This document shows, piece by piece, positions 1 through 6,487 of a stretch of DNA of 6,564 nucleotides. Source of the stretch: Candidatus Woesearchaeota archaeon (GTDB lineage Archaea > Nanoarchaeota > Nanoarchaeia > UBA10117 > ARS21). The first letter of the stretch is position 1. Each line of letters starts with the position of its first letter. The translations under genes were made by a program, and so were the position numbers. The notes beneath the pieces are model-generated. The model was not told where the DNA came from. It saw nothing but the letters and a program-made list of their open reading frames with translations, and ran no database searches. The stretch spans positions 1,026 to 7,589 of the forward strand of contig NZAU01000151.1 in the NCBI GenBank assembly GCA_002686215.1. The letters are read 5' to 3'.

Positions 1-5
1 TAATG
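1..5 (+). other. TAATG stop/start overlap at the window edge
   Basis: The first five bases read TAATG. If an upstream + strand gene ends with this TAA, its stop overlaps the ATG of the gp5-like gene by one base, a common arrangement for translationally coupled phage genes. The upstream reading frame lies outside the window, so this is inference from the pentamer alone. Confidence 0.4.
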
Positions 6-2438
6 TTAGAGGAGTCATTTTTAAAAACTAATTTTATGGGGCGGGATGGGTTCCGCTGGTGGGTGGGACAAATTCCCCCTGAAGGTGAAGACTATGACCT
101 TCAGAACAATGGTGGTGGATGGGGTAACCGCATCAAGGTTCGTATCCTTGGTTACCATCCATATAGTCTTGTAGAACTTCCCAATAAGGACTTACCTTGG
201 GCAACCATCTTGATGGGAACGACTGATGGTTCTGGTGCTCAGAATAGAGCAACATCAGTTTCTATTGTTCCTGGTGATACTGTATTTGGATTCTTCCTTG
301 ACGGTGACAATGGGCAGGTTCCCGTCATTATGGGAGTCTTTGGAAGAACCCTCCAAGTTCCAACTTCCGATTATGTTTCACCTTTTGTTCCCTTTACAGG
401 TAATACTGAAAAGGTAAAGAATGACGGTGGTATCATTGCAAATAGTCAATCAAACGAACAGAGTTCTTTATCTCAAGTTTCTCCTATTGCAACTGATAAG
501 AAAACTGCTGATAGGGTAGGAGAAGCAACAGGTCAAAATGCAAGTACAGAGACAGCACTGAAGTCTGCTTCACCTGCTATTGGTCAAAAAGTATTAGCAG
601 CATCAAAAGAAGAAGATAGCACTATTCGTAGGATAAAAACAGAAGTCGGTAATTTTGTTAGTAAAATTCAATCTATTACTGATAATGTAAAAGATGCTGT
701 TGGTAATGCAAGAGAAGCAGTCATGCGTGAAATTGGTAGTGTGACTGCCAGTATTCAGAAGAGTGCTATGAAACTTGTTGGTGATATGACCAAGAATCTC
801 ACCAAAAAGTTAGTTCCAGTATTGAATGGTGGATTGCAAGTTCTTTATAATGGTGTTTATGCTGCATGGCTTGCTGCAACAGGAAGTCCATCAGCAGCAG
901 ATATTGCAGGAACGATAGCACAAGCAGCACTAATTTCACCAGTAAAAGAATTATCTGATGCTGTTCCATGTATAGCTAACAACGTTATCAATGGTATTGC
1001 AGATACTATTAAAGGTGTTTTAACAAATGTAGCAGAGAACGTATTCAATTTTGTTGAATGTATTGGTGATCAAGTTGTTGGTGCTTTGATGAATCATATT
1101 ATTGGTGGAGTTTCCAGTTTCTTGAAACCATTTATGGGTGCTCTTGAGAAAATAACGCAAGGTTTCTCTGTAGCAGGATTCCTTGGTAGCACTGCTAATT
1201 CAATTTTAGGACTCGCTAGCAAACTTGGATGTAATGAAGTTGCTCCTGAGTTTGATATGGGTTCTGATGAATGGGTAATTGGAAAGGGTAGTAGTGATAA
1301 GACTGGTGTTCCTGTAGAACAAATCCTAGCAGTTGCTAACGAAGCAAAAGCACTTGCAGAAGCACCTCTTCAAGTAATTCAAGATATTGCTGGAGATGTT
1401 GGTTCTCTTGGTCTATTTGACTTTGCTAATCCAAGTGTCTCTGCTCCTGGATTTGAGAGTGTTCTTGGTAACTGTTACGCAGGTCCTCCAGAACTTGGTG
1501 GGTGTGGTGGAACAAAGATTAAACTATTTGGTGGAGGAAAAGGTGCTGGTGGAGTTGCTAATGCAATTCTTCAAATTGCAGAGGGTGGTAGAGGTTTAAC
1601 TGGAAGTGTAATTGGTGTCGATCTCGTAAATGGTGGTGGAGGTTATACATTCCCACCATTTGTTGAGATTGTTGATGAATGTGGAAAAGGATTTGGTGCC
1701 ACTGCTAGATCTAAGATTGATTATGATCCAGATTCTCCAACATACGGTCAAATTACAGATATTTACATTGTTACTGATGGTCAAGACTATACACCTTCAG
1801 GAGATGAAAATGTAGGGGATTATATTCCTGATGATGAAAGAGGTCCAAATATTATTGATGGTGGTTCGGGATATAATCGTGATGATATTGTAACTGATAA
1901 CTATGGTAATGAATATACTATTAATGTAGATCCGACTGGAAGTATCATAAAAATCAATAGAATTGCTAATGAATTCCCATCAATTGTTGATGCAATGGAA
2001 TTTACTATCAATTCTACAACAGGATCTGGTGCTATTTTAAGACCTAGACTTAGAATAAGACCCGAAGAACTACAAGGCGAAGTTAAGCAGGTTATTGATT
2101 GTATCTCTAAAGATGATGATATTGTTGGATATGTTAATGGTGAATCTTACTATGGACCATTCCATATTCATATGGGAAGAAAAATGACAGGATCTACGCA
2201 TACAGGCACAGGTCAATACATTTACGATACTCAGGCAGAAAGTCTTGGATCTGCAACTACACCTGTAAGCACTACTACTCAAATAAACACACAAACTTTC
2301 ACACCACAACAATCAACACCTACTACATCTAGTGGTGGTGGATCAACTTCCACCCCAATTCCTACACCAACCCCTACTCCTACACCAACTCCATCACCCG
2401 ATCCTGGATCAGGCGGTGGATATGGTGGTGGTTACTAA
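3..2438 (+). CDS. gp5: gp5-like baseplate central hub / tail spike protein, lysozyme domain not seen
   Basis: Probable baseplate hub protein at the tail tip of a contractile tail. Residues about 19-116 resemble the T4 gp5 OB-fold: WWVGQI, then NRIKVRILGYHP, KDLPWATI, a Gly/Ser loop, GDTVFGFFLDG and PVIMGVFG. Residues about 130-195 are a polar linker. Residues 203-275 look helical and charged, and 275-425 are hydrophobic and helix-prone. I see no T4-lysozyme-type E-D-T catalytic pattern where T4 gp5 carries its lysozyme (T4 gp5 is 575 residues). Further on are a Cys-containing segment (C491, C501, C560), two Gly-rich beta modules (GGGGY 544-548, GGSGY 620-624), a His-rich motif GPFHIHMGRKMTGSTHT (718-734), an alternating x-Pro stretch (785-799) and a GGGYGGGY end. 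ATG at 3 is favoured because it forms TAATG with a possible upstream stop; M12 (position 36) is an alternative. The OB-fold call is strong. The functions of the middle and C-terminus are inferred. Confidence 0.85.
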   Translation: MLEESFLKTNFMGRDGFRWWVGQIPPEGEDYDLQNNGGGWGNRIKVRILGYHPYSLVELPNKDLPWATILMGTTDGSGAQNRATSVSIVPGDTVFGFFLDGDNGQVPVIMGVFGRTLQVPTSDYVSPFVPFTGNTEKVKNDGGIIANSQSNEQSSLSQVSPIATDKKTADRVGEATGQNASTETALKSASPAIGQKVLAASKEEDSTIRRIKTEVGNFVSKIQSITDNVKDAVGNAREAVMREIGSVTASIQKSAMKLVGDMTKNLTKKLVPVLNGGLQVLYNGVYAAWLAATGSPSAADIAGTIAQAALISPVKELSDAVPCIANNVINGIADTIKGVLTNVAENVFNFVECIGDQVVGALMNHIIGGVSSFLKPFMGALEKITQGFSVAGFLGSTANSILGLASKLGCNEVAPEFDMGSDEWVIGKGSSDKTGVPVEQILAVANEAKALAEAPLQVIQDIAGDVGSLGLFDFANPSVSAPGFESVLGNCYAGPPELGGCGGTKIKLFGGGKGAGGVANAILQIAEGGRGLTGSVIGVDLVNGGGGYTFPPFVEIVDECGKGFGATARSKIDYDPDSPTYGQITDIYIVTDGQDYTPSGDENVGDYIPDDERGPNIIDGGSGYNRDDIVTDNYGNEYTINVDPTGSIIKINRIANEFPSIVDAMEFTINSTTGSGAILRPRLRIRPEELQGEVKQVIDCISKDDDIVGYVNGESYYGPFHIHMGRKMTGSTHTGTGQYIYDTQAESLGSATTPVSTTTQINTQTFTPQQSTPTTSSGGGSTSTPIPTPTPTPTPTPSPDPGSGGGYGGGY
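2355..2399 (+). repeat. Pro/Thr low-complexity coding repeat (x-Pro linker)
   Basis: Short CCN-ACN codon alternation encodes P-I-P-T-P-T-P and so on to S-P (residues 785-799 of the gp5-like protein). It is followed by D-P and a Gly/Tyr-rich end. Alternating Thr-Pro usually forms an extended, stiff, unstructured linker. The codons vary (CCA, CCT, CCC; ACA, ACC, ACT), so this is a protein-level repeat more than a perfect DNA microsatellite, although length change by slippage is possible. Confidence 0.85.
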
Positions 2439-2445
2439 ATATTGT

Positions 2446-2451
2446 AGGAGG
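2446..2451 (+). promoter_or_regulatory. Shine-Dalgarno AGGAGG for the 222-residue spike-like gene
   Basis: A perfect AGGAGG sits 8 bases before the ATG at 2460, in the 21-base gap after the gp5-like stop codon. It fixes the start of the downstream gene and shows independent ribosome loading. The next two genes have no comparable site. Confidence 0.9.
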
Positions 2452-2459
2452 ATTGATAC

Positions 2460-3128
2460 ATGTCAAATAATTGGGCTAGAAGAAAAATTATTTCATATAC
2501 ACCAGAGTTTAGAATTGATGTAAACAATCCTACTAATGGATTTCTTGGTGCTGGGGTATATGAAAAATATGCCCATACTGATAGTGGAGATATTTCACTG
2601 ACTGGTATGAACCAGGCAGGTGGTTACCACATCTACAATGATCAGACTATAGAAATTATTGGTGGTGGTGGAAAAAATAATGACCGTGGTGGTGTTGATG
2701 TAGTCATCAGTGGTATGAAAGGAAGCGTTGTTATCAGCGCAATGCAAAATGGTGATGTTAGAATCAATGGAAATAATATAATTTTAGAAGCAAAACAAGA
2801 TATTGTAATGAAAGCGGGTGGTAATCTTACTGCTGATATTGGTAGAAAGATTGATTTGGTAGCAAAAGAAGCATATTGCGATGCTCCACACTCTTATGGT
2901 CCTAATGCAATTGCAACAGAAACTCCTGTTTCATTCCTTGCAGACGTATATACCGGACTAGCAGCTTACGATATTGCTAAAGCAGCATCTGATGGTGCTG
3001 GTGGATTTGGTATAGGTGGTGTTCCTAGTATATCAGGTATTCCTGCTGTTCCAGGTGTTGCTGCTATTCAAAAGAAAGCAATTGATGAACTGAGTGAAAC
3101 ATTAAAAAATATACTAAAAGCACTCTAA
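2460..3128 (+). CDS. Putative beta-prism tail-spike (gp5 C-terminal/VgrG-like) virion protein
   Basis: A 222-residue protein that I do not recognise as a named gene. Residues about 1-67 contain a Gly/Tyr-rich N-terminus ending in GGYHIYNDQTIEIIG. Residues about 79-138 are a run of short alternating beta strands with Gly/Asn turns: VDVVISG, SVVISA, DVRINGNNIILEA, DIVMKAGGNLTADIG, KIDLVAKEA. This pattern resembles the repeats that build the triple-stranded beta-helix needle of T4 gp5 and VgrG spikes, where strands such as NITIEA-type repeats stack in a trimer. The C-terminal third holds a Gly/Pro/Ile segment (GGVPSISGIPAVPG) and an amphipathic helix (AIQKKAIDELSETLKNILKAL). It directly follows the gp5-like gene, which lacks this needle, so a role as the separate spike or a spike-associated part is inferred. 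The start is supported by the AGGAGG at 2446-2451. Another baseplate-associated structural role is possible. Confidence 0.7.
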   Translation: MSNNWARRKIISYTPEFRIDVNNPTNGFLGAGVYEKYAHTDSGDISLTGMNQAGGYHIYNDQTIEIIGGGGKNNDRGGVDVVISGMKGSVVISAMQNGDVRINGNNIILEAKQDIVMKAGGNLTADIGRKIDLVAKEAYCDAPHSYGPNAIATETPVSFLADVYTGLAAYDIAKAASDGAGGFGIGGVPSISGIPAVPGVAAIQKKAIDELSETLKNILKAL

Positions 3129-3129
3129 A

Positions 3130-6100
3130 ATGGCATCATTAAGAACTTCTCTAAATCAGGGGCAAACTAATTTTGAGCATACTTTTGCTGCAAGAGTATA
3201 TTTTTATGATGAAATTCAAGCACAGGGTGGTGGAAAGTTTCAAAAAGATGTAACTCTTGATGAAGAGTTATATGTTACAGGTGATGCATTCTTTGCTGGT
3301 AACGTAACTATTGAAAAAAATCTAGTTGTTAAAGGTTTTCTAGATTTTCAAGATCTTTTAGTAAGAAATAGACTTGATGTTGGTGTAGGTGGAACTGTAT
3401 TTACTGCTGACGCCAGTTTAGAGAAGGTTGGTATAGGAACAACAGTACCAGTAGAAAGATTTCAAGTACTAAGTGGAGATAATAGTTTTGTAGTTACTGA
3501 TGATGGTATAGTTGGTATAGGAACAACTGCACCCGTCGATTTTACTGATGATGGTTCATTAAAACTTGATATTGATGGAAGTGTTTCTATTGCCAAAGAT
3601 CTCTTAGTAAAGAGAAGTTTTGACGTTGGCGTAGGTGGAACATTATTCACAGCAGACACTATAACAGATAAAGTTGGTATAGGAACAACCACACCCTTAG
3701 AAAAAGTTCAGATTCTTTCTGGAGATAATGGTGTTGTAGTTACTGATCAAGGAGTGGTTGGTATTGGAACAACCATACCATCCAATTTTTCAAATGATGG
3801 ATCAATAAAAGTTGATATTAATGGAAGTATTTCTATTCAGAAAGAAATTTATGACTCAAGAAATTTAAAAGGTGGATTAGGTAATTTCTTAAGTAAGGAT
3901 GCAAATGGTATAACCTGGGTAGATTTTGAACCTGCTTTCCAAGAGGGAGTTTTCCTTATGGATGAGGGTGTTTATGTACCAACTCCAGGTCAAGGTGGTC
4001 AAGTTGGTGCTGGACAATCCTTCTCAATTTTAAATTTTGTTCAAAGAAATAGTCTTGGATTAGGAACTGATACTCTTATTCCTACAGCCAGAGATCCACA
4101 GACAGTTACTGGACTTGCAACCATATTTACCAATGATCTTTGGGGATTTAGTGGTTCTGGAGATAATGCGTCAATTTATAGAGATACTAGAGTTGGAGTA
4201 AAAACAAGTAATCCAGGATTTGATTTAGATGTAAACGGAACTTTAAATGTTAATGAATTAGCAACATTTAATGACCCATTTGATGCTACAAGTTCAGCGG
4301 ATGGATCTGTTCATGTAGATGGTGGTGTTGGAATTGTTAAGAGGTTATTTGTTGGTGGCGATACTAAGGTAGAATCTACAAATAATGCAACATCTTCTAG
4401 TGCTTCGGCAGCGTTGCAAGTGGTTGGCGGTACTGCTATTGGTAAGAAACTCTATGTTGGTGGCGATACTAAAGTAGAATCTACTCTCGATGCAACGGCA
4501 TCTAATGCTACAGCAGCATTACAAGTTGTTGGTGGTGTTGCTATCGGTAAGAAACTTTTTGTTGGTAGTGACACTAAAGTAGAATCTACTCTCGATGCAA
4601 CTGCTAGTAATGATGTGGCAGCGTTGCAAGTGGTTGGTGGTACTGCTATCGGAGAGAAACTCTTTGTTGGTAATGATACCAAGGTAGAATCTAATACTGG
4701 AGCTACAGCATCAGATGACGTAGCAGCATTACAAGTGGTTGGTGGTGTTGCGATTGGTGAGAAACTTTTTGTCGGTAATAATACTAAGATAGAAGGGACA
4801 ATAGAACTTGATAATTCATTAATTGATATAAATGAACAAACTGGAGTTAATGGGAAAGATTATCGTTTAGCGTCTGTTGGTACTGGCGTATCTTGGAGAC
4901 CATCCGGTGTTGAAACTAAGAAAACTATTTGGGTTTCAAAAAGTGGTGATGATACTAATAGTGGATTATTGGAAGGTGATGCTAAAGCAACAGTTGGTGC
5001 TGCAGCGTCGATTGCTCTACCTGGAGATACAATTAAGATTCGTCCTGGAAGATATATTGAGAATAATCCAATTGGTCTTCAAAGAGATGTATCAATTACA
5101 GGCGAGGATTTAAGACTTGTTACTATTGAACCACAAAATACAGATTTGGATGTTTTCTGGGTCAGAAGAGGATGCCTAATTGAAAACTTAAACTTTTCTG
5201 GAGAAAACGTTGGTATTGCACATACTGGATGTGGTGCCGTTGCTTTCCCAATAACAGGGCAAACTGCAAATAGTGGATATACTCCCGGTGGACCAGCAAC
5301 TCAAGGTCCATCTGGAAGGTGGAGATCTCCCTATGTAAGAAATTGTACCAACTTTATGACCAAAAGTGTTGGTATGAGAATTGATGGTAATGATGCTATA
5401 GGAACACCGGATGGCGCTGATTTGAAGTCTATGGTCTGCGATTCCTTTACTCAGTATAATGAAGCGGGGATTGGTGTATCTCTTACCAACAATGCATATG
5501 CTCAGTTGGTTTCAATCTTTACGATTAATAATGATATCGCAATCTATGCTGATACTGGAGCACAATGTGATCTTACAAACTCTAACTCATCATTTGGTAA
5601 TTTTGGACTAGTTGCTGTTGGTCTTGGTTCAACACAGTATACAGGTAAAGTAAATGCTGATATTATTCCCGGAGATAATTCTGATGTGATTGTTGGAAAG
5701 GGTGTTACTGATACGGAAGGAGATTATAGAAGACCATTCGATGGACAAGCATTATACTTCAAGATTGATCTGGATAATTATCCAGATACTGTTGGAGCAG
5801 GAAGAATTGATGCACCACTTCAGGAACTTTCAAGCATTAAAGTTATTGGTTCTCCAGGAGGATATTCTATTACAAATCCACCATCAGTTATTATTAGAGA
5901 CGCTGATGGAACTCTTGATCCAAAGGGACCACAAGGTATTATTGCAGAAGCAAGTGCAACTGTTGATGAAAATGGAATTTTAACCGAAATTGACGTTATC
6001 AATTCTGGAAGAAACTATCTATCTACTCAAAATATTGTAGTAGATGTGGATGGCAATACTGCACTTGCAACTGCAGTTATGGAACCAATTTATTTTACAA

Positions 6101-6486
6101 TCTCTGAAGCAACTGAACCTACCACCAATACTGGGATCACAACGATGACATTCAATGAATTTGTTCCTTATGAACTATTTGAGGATGACCCCTTTACCCT
6201 GCAAAGAATTAGTCGTATTTTAACCAGTTCACATTCTTTTGAATATGTTGGTTCGGGTACCAGTATAAATACATCACTACCTTTCCAAGGTGCTATTCCA
6301 ATAAAAGAGAATGAGGTTGTTGTTAGTAAGGGAGCACAAATTCCATTTACTTCAACAGATCAAAAAGGAAACTTTGATATCGGTGCAGGAATTCAGGTCG
6401 ATCAAACCACATCTACAGTTAGAGGAAGAGACTTTAGTAAAGCAATACAGGCAGAGGTTACACCACTTATACTTGCGTTGAGATAA
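3130..6486 (+). CDS. Large repeat-containing tail-fibre-like virion structural protein
   Basis: An 1118-residue fibre-like protein, probably an elongated trimer on the baseplate or tail. In order: N-terminal beta repeats (about 40-75; LYVTGDAFFAGNVTIEKNL); two 82-residue tandem units (75-156, 157-238) with four GIGTT-x-P motifs at 101, 129, 183 and 211; a spacer with GGLGNFLSKDANGITWV and RVGVKTSNPG-x-DLDVNG motifs (to about 397); about 4.5 copies of a 35-residue GG[TV]AIGKKLFVGGDTKVEST-type repeat (398-557); a probable right-handed beta-helix of pectin-lyase-like fold (about 598-838; IWVSKSGDDTNSG, GDTIKIRPGRY, IENLNFSG, YVRNCTNFM, MRIDGNDAIG, LTNSNSSFGNFGLV); a GGY/NPPSV beta module (about 897-985); and a C-terminal module (about 1027-1118; ISRILTSSHSFEYVGSG, FTSTDQKGNFDIG, GRDFSKAI). 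I recall such modules from T4-like cyanophage virion proteins. Depolymerase activity is not shown; no catalytic residues were identified. The ATG lies 1 nt after the previous stop and has no Shine-Dalgarno, suggesting coupled translation. Confidence 0.8.
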   Translation: MASLRTSLNQGQTNFEHTFAARVYFYDEIQAQGGGKFQKDVTLDEELYVTGDAFFAGNVTIEKNLVVKGFLDFQDLLVRNRLDVGVGGTVFTADASLEKVGIGTTVPVERFQVLSGDNSFVVTDDGIVGIGTTAPVDFTDDGSLKLDIDGSVSIAKDLLVKRSFDVGVGGTLFTADTITDKVGIGTTTPLEKVQILSGDNGVVVTDQGVVGIGTTIPSNFSNDGSIKVDINGSISIQKEIYDSRNLKGGLGNFLSKDANGITWVDFEPAFQEGVFLMDEGVYVPTPGQGGQVGAGQSFSILNFVQRNSLGLGTDTLIPTARDPQTVTGLATIFTNDLWGFSGSGDNASIYRDTRVGVKTSNPGFDLDVNGTLNVNELATFNDPFDATSSADGSVHVDGGVGIVKRLFVGGDTKVESTNNATSSSASAALQVVGGTAIGKKLYVGGDTKVESTLDATASNATAALQVVGGVAIGKKLFVGSDTKVESTLDATASNDVAALQVVGGTAIGEKLFVGNDTKVESNTGATASDDVAALQVVGGVAIGEKLFVGNNTKIEGTIELDNSLIDINEQTGVNGKDYRLASVGTGVSWRPSGVETKKTIWVSKSGDDTNSGLLEGDAKATVGAAASIALPGDTIKIRPGRYIENNPIGLQRDVSITGEDLRLVTIEPQNTDLDVFWVRRGCLIENLNFSGENVGIAHTGCGAVAFPITGQTANSGYTPGGPATQGPSGRWRSPYVRNCTNFMTKSVGMRIDGNDAIGTPDGADLKSMVCDSFTQYNEAGIGVSLTNNAYAQLVSIFTINNDIAIYADTGAQCDLTNSNSSFGNFGLVAVGLGSTQYTGKVNADIIPGDNSDVIVGKGVTDTEGDYRRPFDGQALYFKIDLDNYPDTVGAGRIDAPLQELSSIKVIGSPGGYSITNPPSVIIRDADGTLDPKGPQGIIAEASATVDENGILTEIDVINSGRNYLSTQNIVVDVDGNTALATAVMEPIYFTISEATEPTTNTGITTMTFNEFVPYELFEDDPFTLQRISRILTSSHSFEYVGSGTSINTSLPFQGAIPIKENEVVVSKGAQIPFTSTDQKGNFDIGAGIQVDQTTSTVRGRDFSKAIQAEVTPLILALR
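3352..3843 (+). repeat. Tandem duplication of an 82-residue (246-nt) fibre unit
   Basis: Units at 3352-3597 and 3598-3843 align without gaps over 82 codons. By hand count about 54 of 82 residues are identical. Each starts DLLV, has DVGVGGT-x-FTAD, two GIGTT-x-P motifs 28 residues apart, LSGDN between them, and ends in DI-x-GS-x-SI-x-K. The DNA has diverged, so the duplication is not recent. This is a coding repeat within the fibre-like gene. Confidence 0.9.
4321..4800 (+). repeat. 105-nt tandem coding repeat, four full units plus a partial
   Basis: Full units lie at 4321-4425, 4426-4530, 4531-4635 and 4636-4740, with a 60-nt partial at 4741-4800. Each encodes 35 residues running GG-x-x-I-x-x-(K/R)-L-(F/Y)-VG-x-(D/N)-TK-(V/I)-E, then a variable Ser/Thr/Ala/Asn stretch and AALQVV. 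A weaker half unit precedes it (DATSSADGSVHVD, ending at 4320). Codon choice alternates between neighbouring units, giving a 210-nt super-period. Such repeats probably form the stalk of the fibre. Confidence 0.92.
6264..6271 (+). promoter_or_regulatory. Possible T4-type late promoter octamer TATAAATA
   Basis: An exact match to the T4 late-promoter consensus TATAAATA, read by the gp55 sigma with the gp45 sliding clamp in T4-like phages. It lies inside the 3' end of the fibre-like gene, about 215 bases before the next start codon, where it encodes part of a Ser-Ile-Asn-Thr stretch. It could give extra late transcription of the downstream virion gene. In an AT-rich window of this size, about half an occurrence of any such AT-only octamer is expected by chance per strand, so the call is weak. 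Confidence 0.25.
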
Positions 6487-6487
6487 T

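Noticed and set aside
2434..2441. ACTAAATA before the spike-like gene as a late promoter
   Set aside because: It differs from TATAAATA at two of eight positions at the 5' end, overlaps the gp5-like stop codon, and lies too close to the AGGAGG to leave a useful leader.
2439..2459. Terminator between the gp5-like and spike-like genes
   Set aside because: The 21-base gap has no hairpin or T-run and is filled by the ribosome-binding site.
2332..2523. + strand frame spanning the end of the gp5-like gene and the start of the next, as a possible frameshift bridge
   Set aside because: The gp5-like protein has a natural Gly/Tyr-rich end and stop, and the next gene has its own AGGAGG and ATG. The bridging frame encodes a low-complexity His/Leu/Gln-rich shadow of the Pro/Thr repeat. 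A sequencing frameshift splitting one gene is therefore unlikely.
3462..3692. Open frame on the minus strand across the GIGTT units
   Set aside because: It is antisense to the 82-residue duplicated units of the fibre gene, and its composition follows from the sense codons.
4452..4682. Open frame on the minus strand across the repeats
   Set aside because: It is only the antisense shadow of the 105-nt coding repeats, lacks an upstream ribosome site, and mirrors the repeat period.
4321..4800. Direct repeats suggestive of a CRISPR array
   Set aside because: The repeat is 105 nt, in frame with a single long gene, contiguous with no spacers, and encodes a conserved 35-residue protein unit. It is a fibre repeat.
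4827..4834. TATAAATG as a late promoter
   Set aside because: It is a one-base mismatch in the middle of the fibre gene, with no gene start nearby downstream on the + strand.
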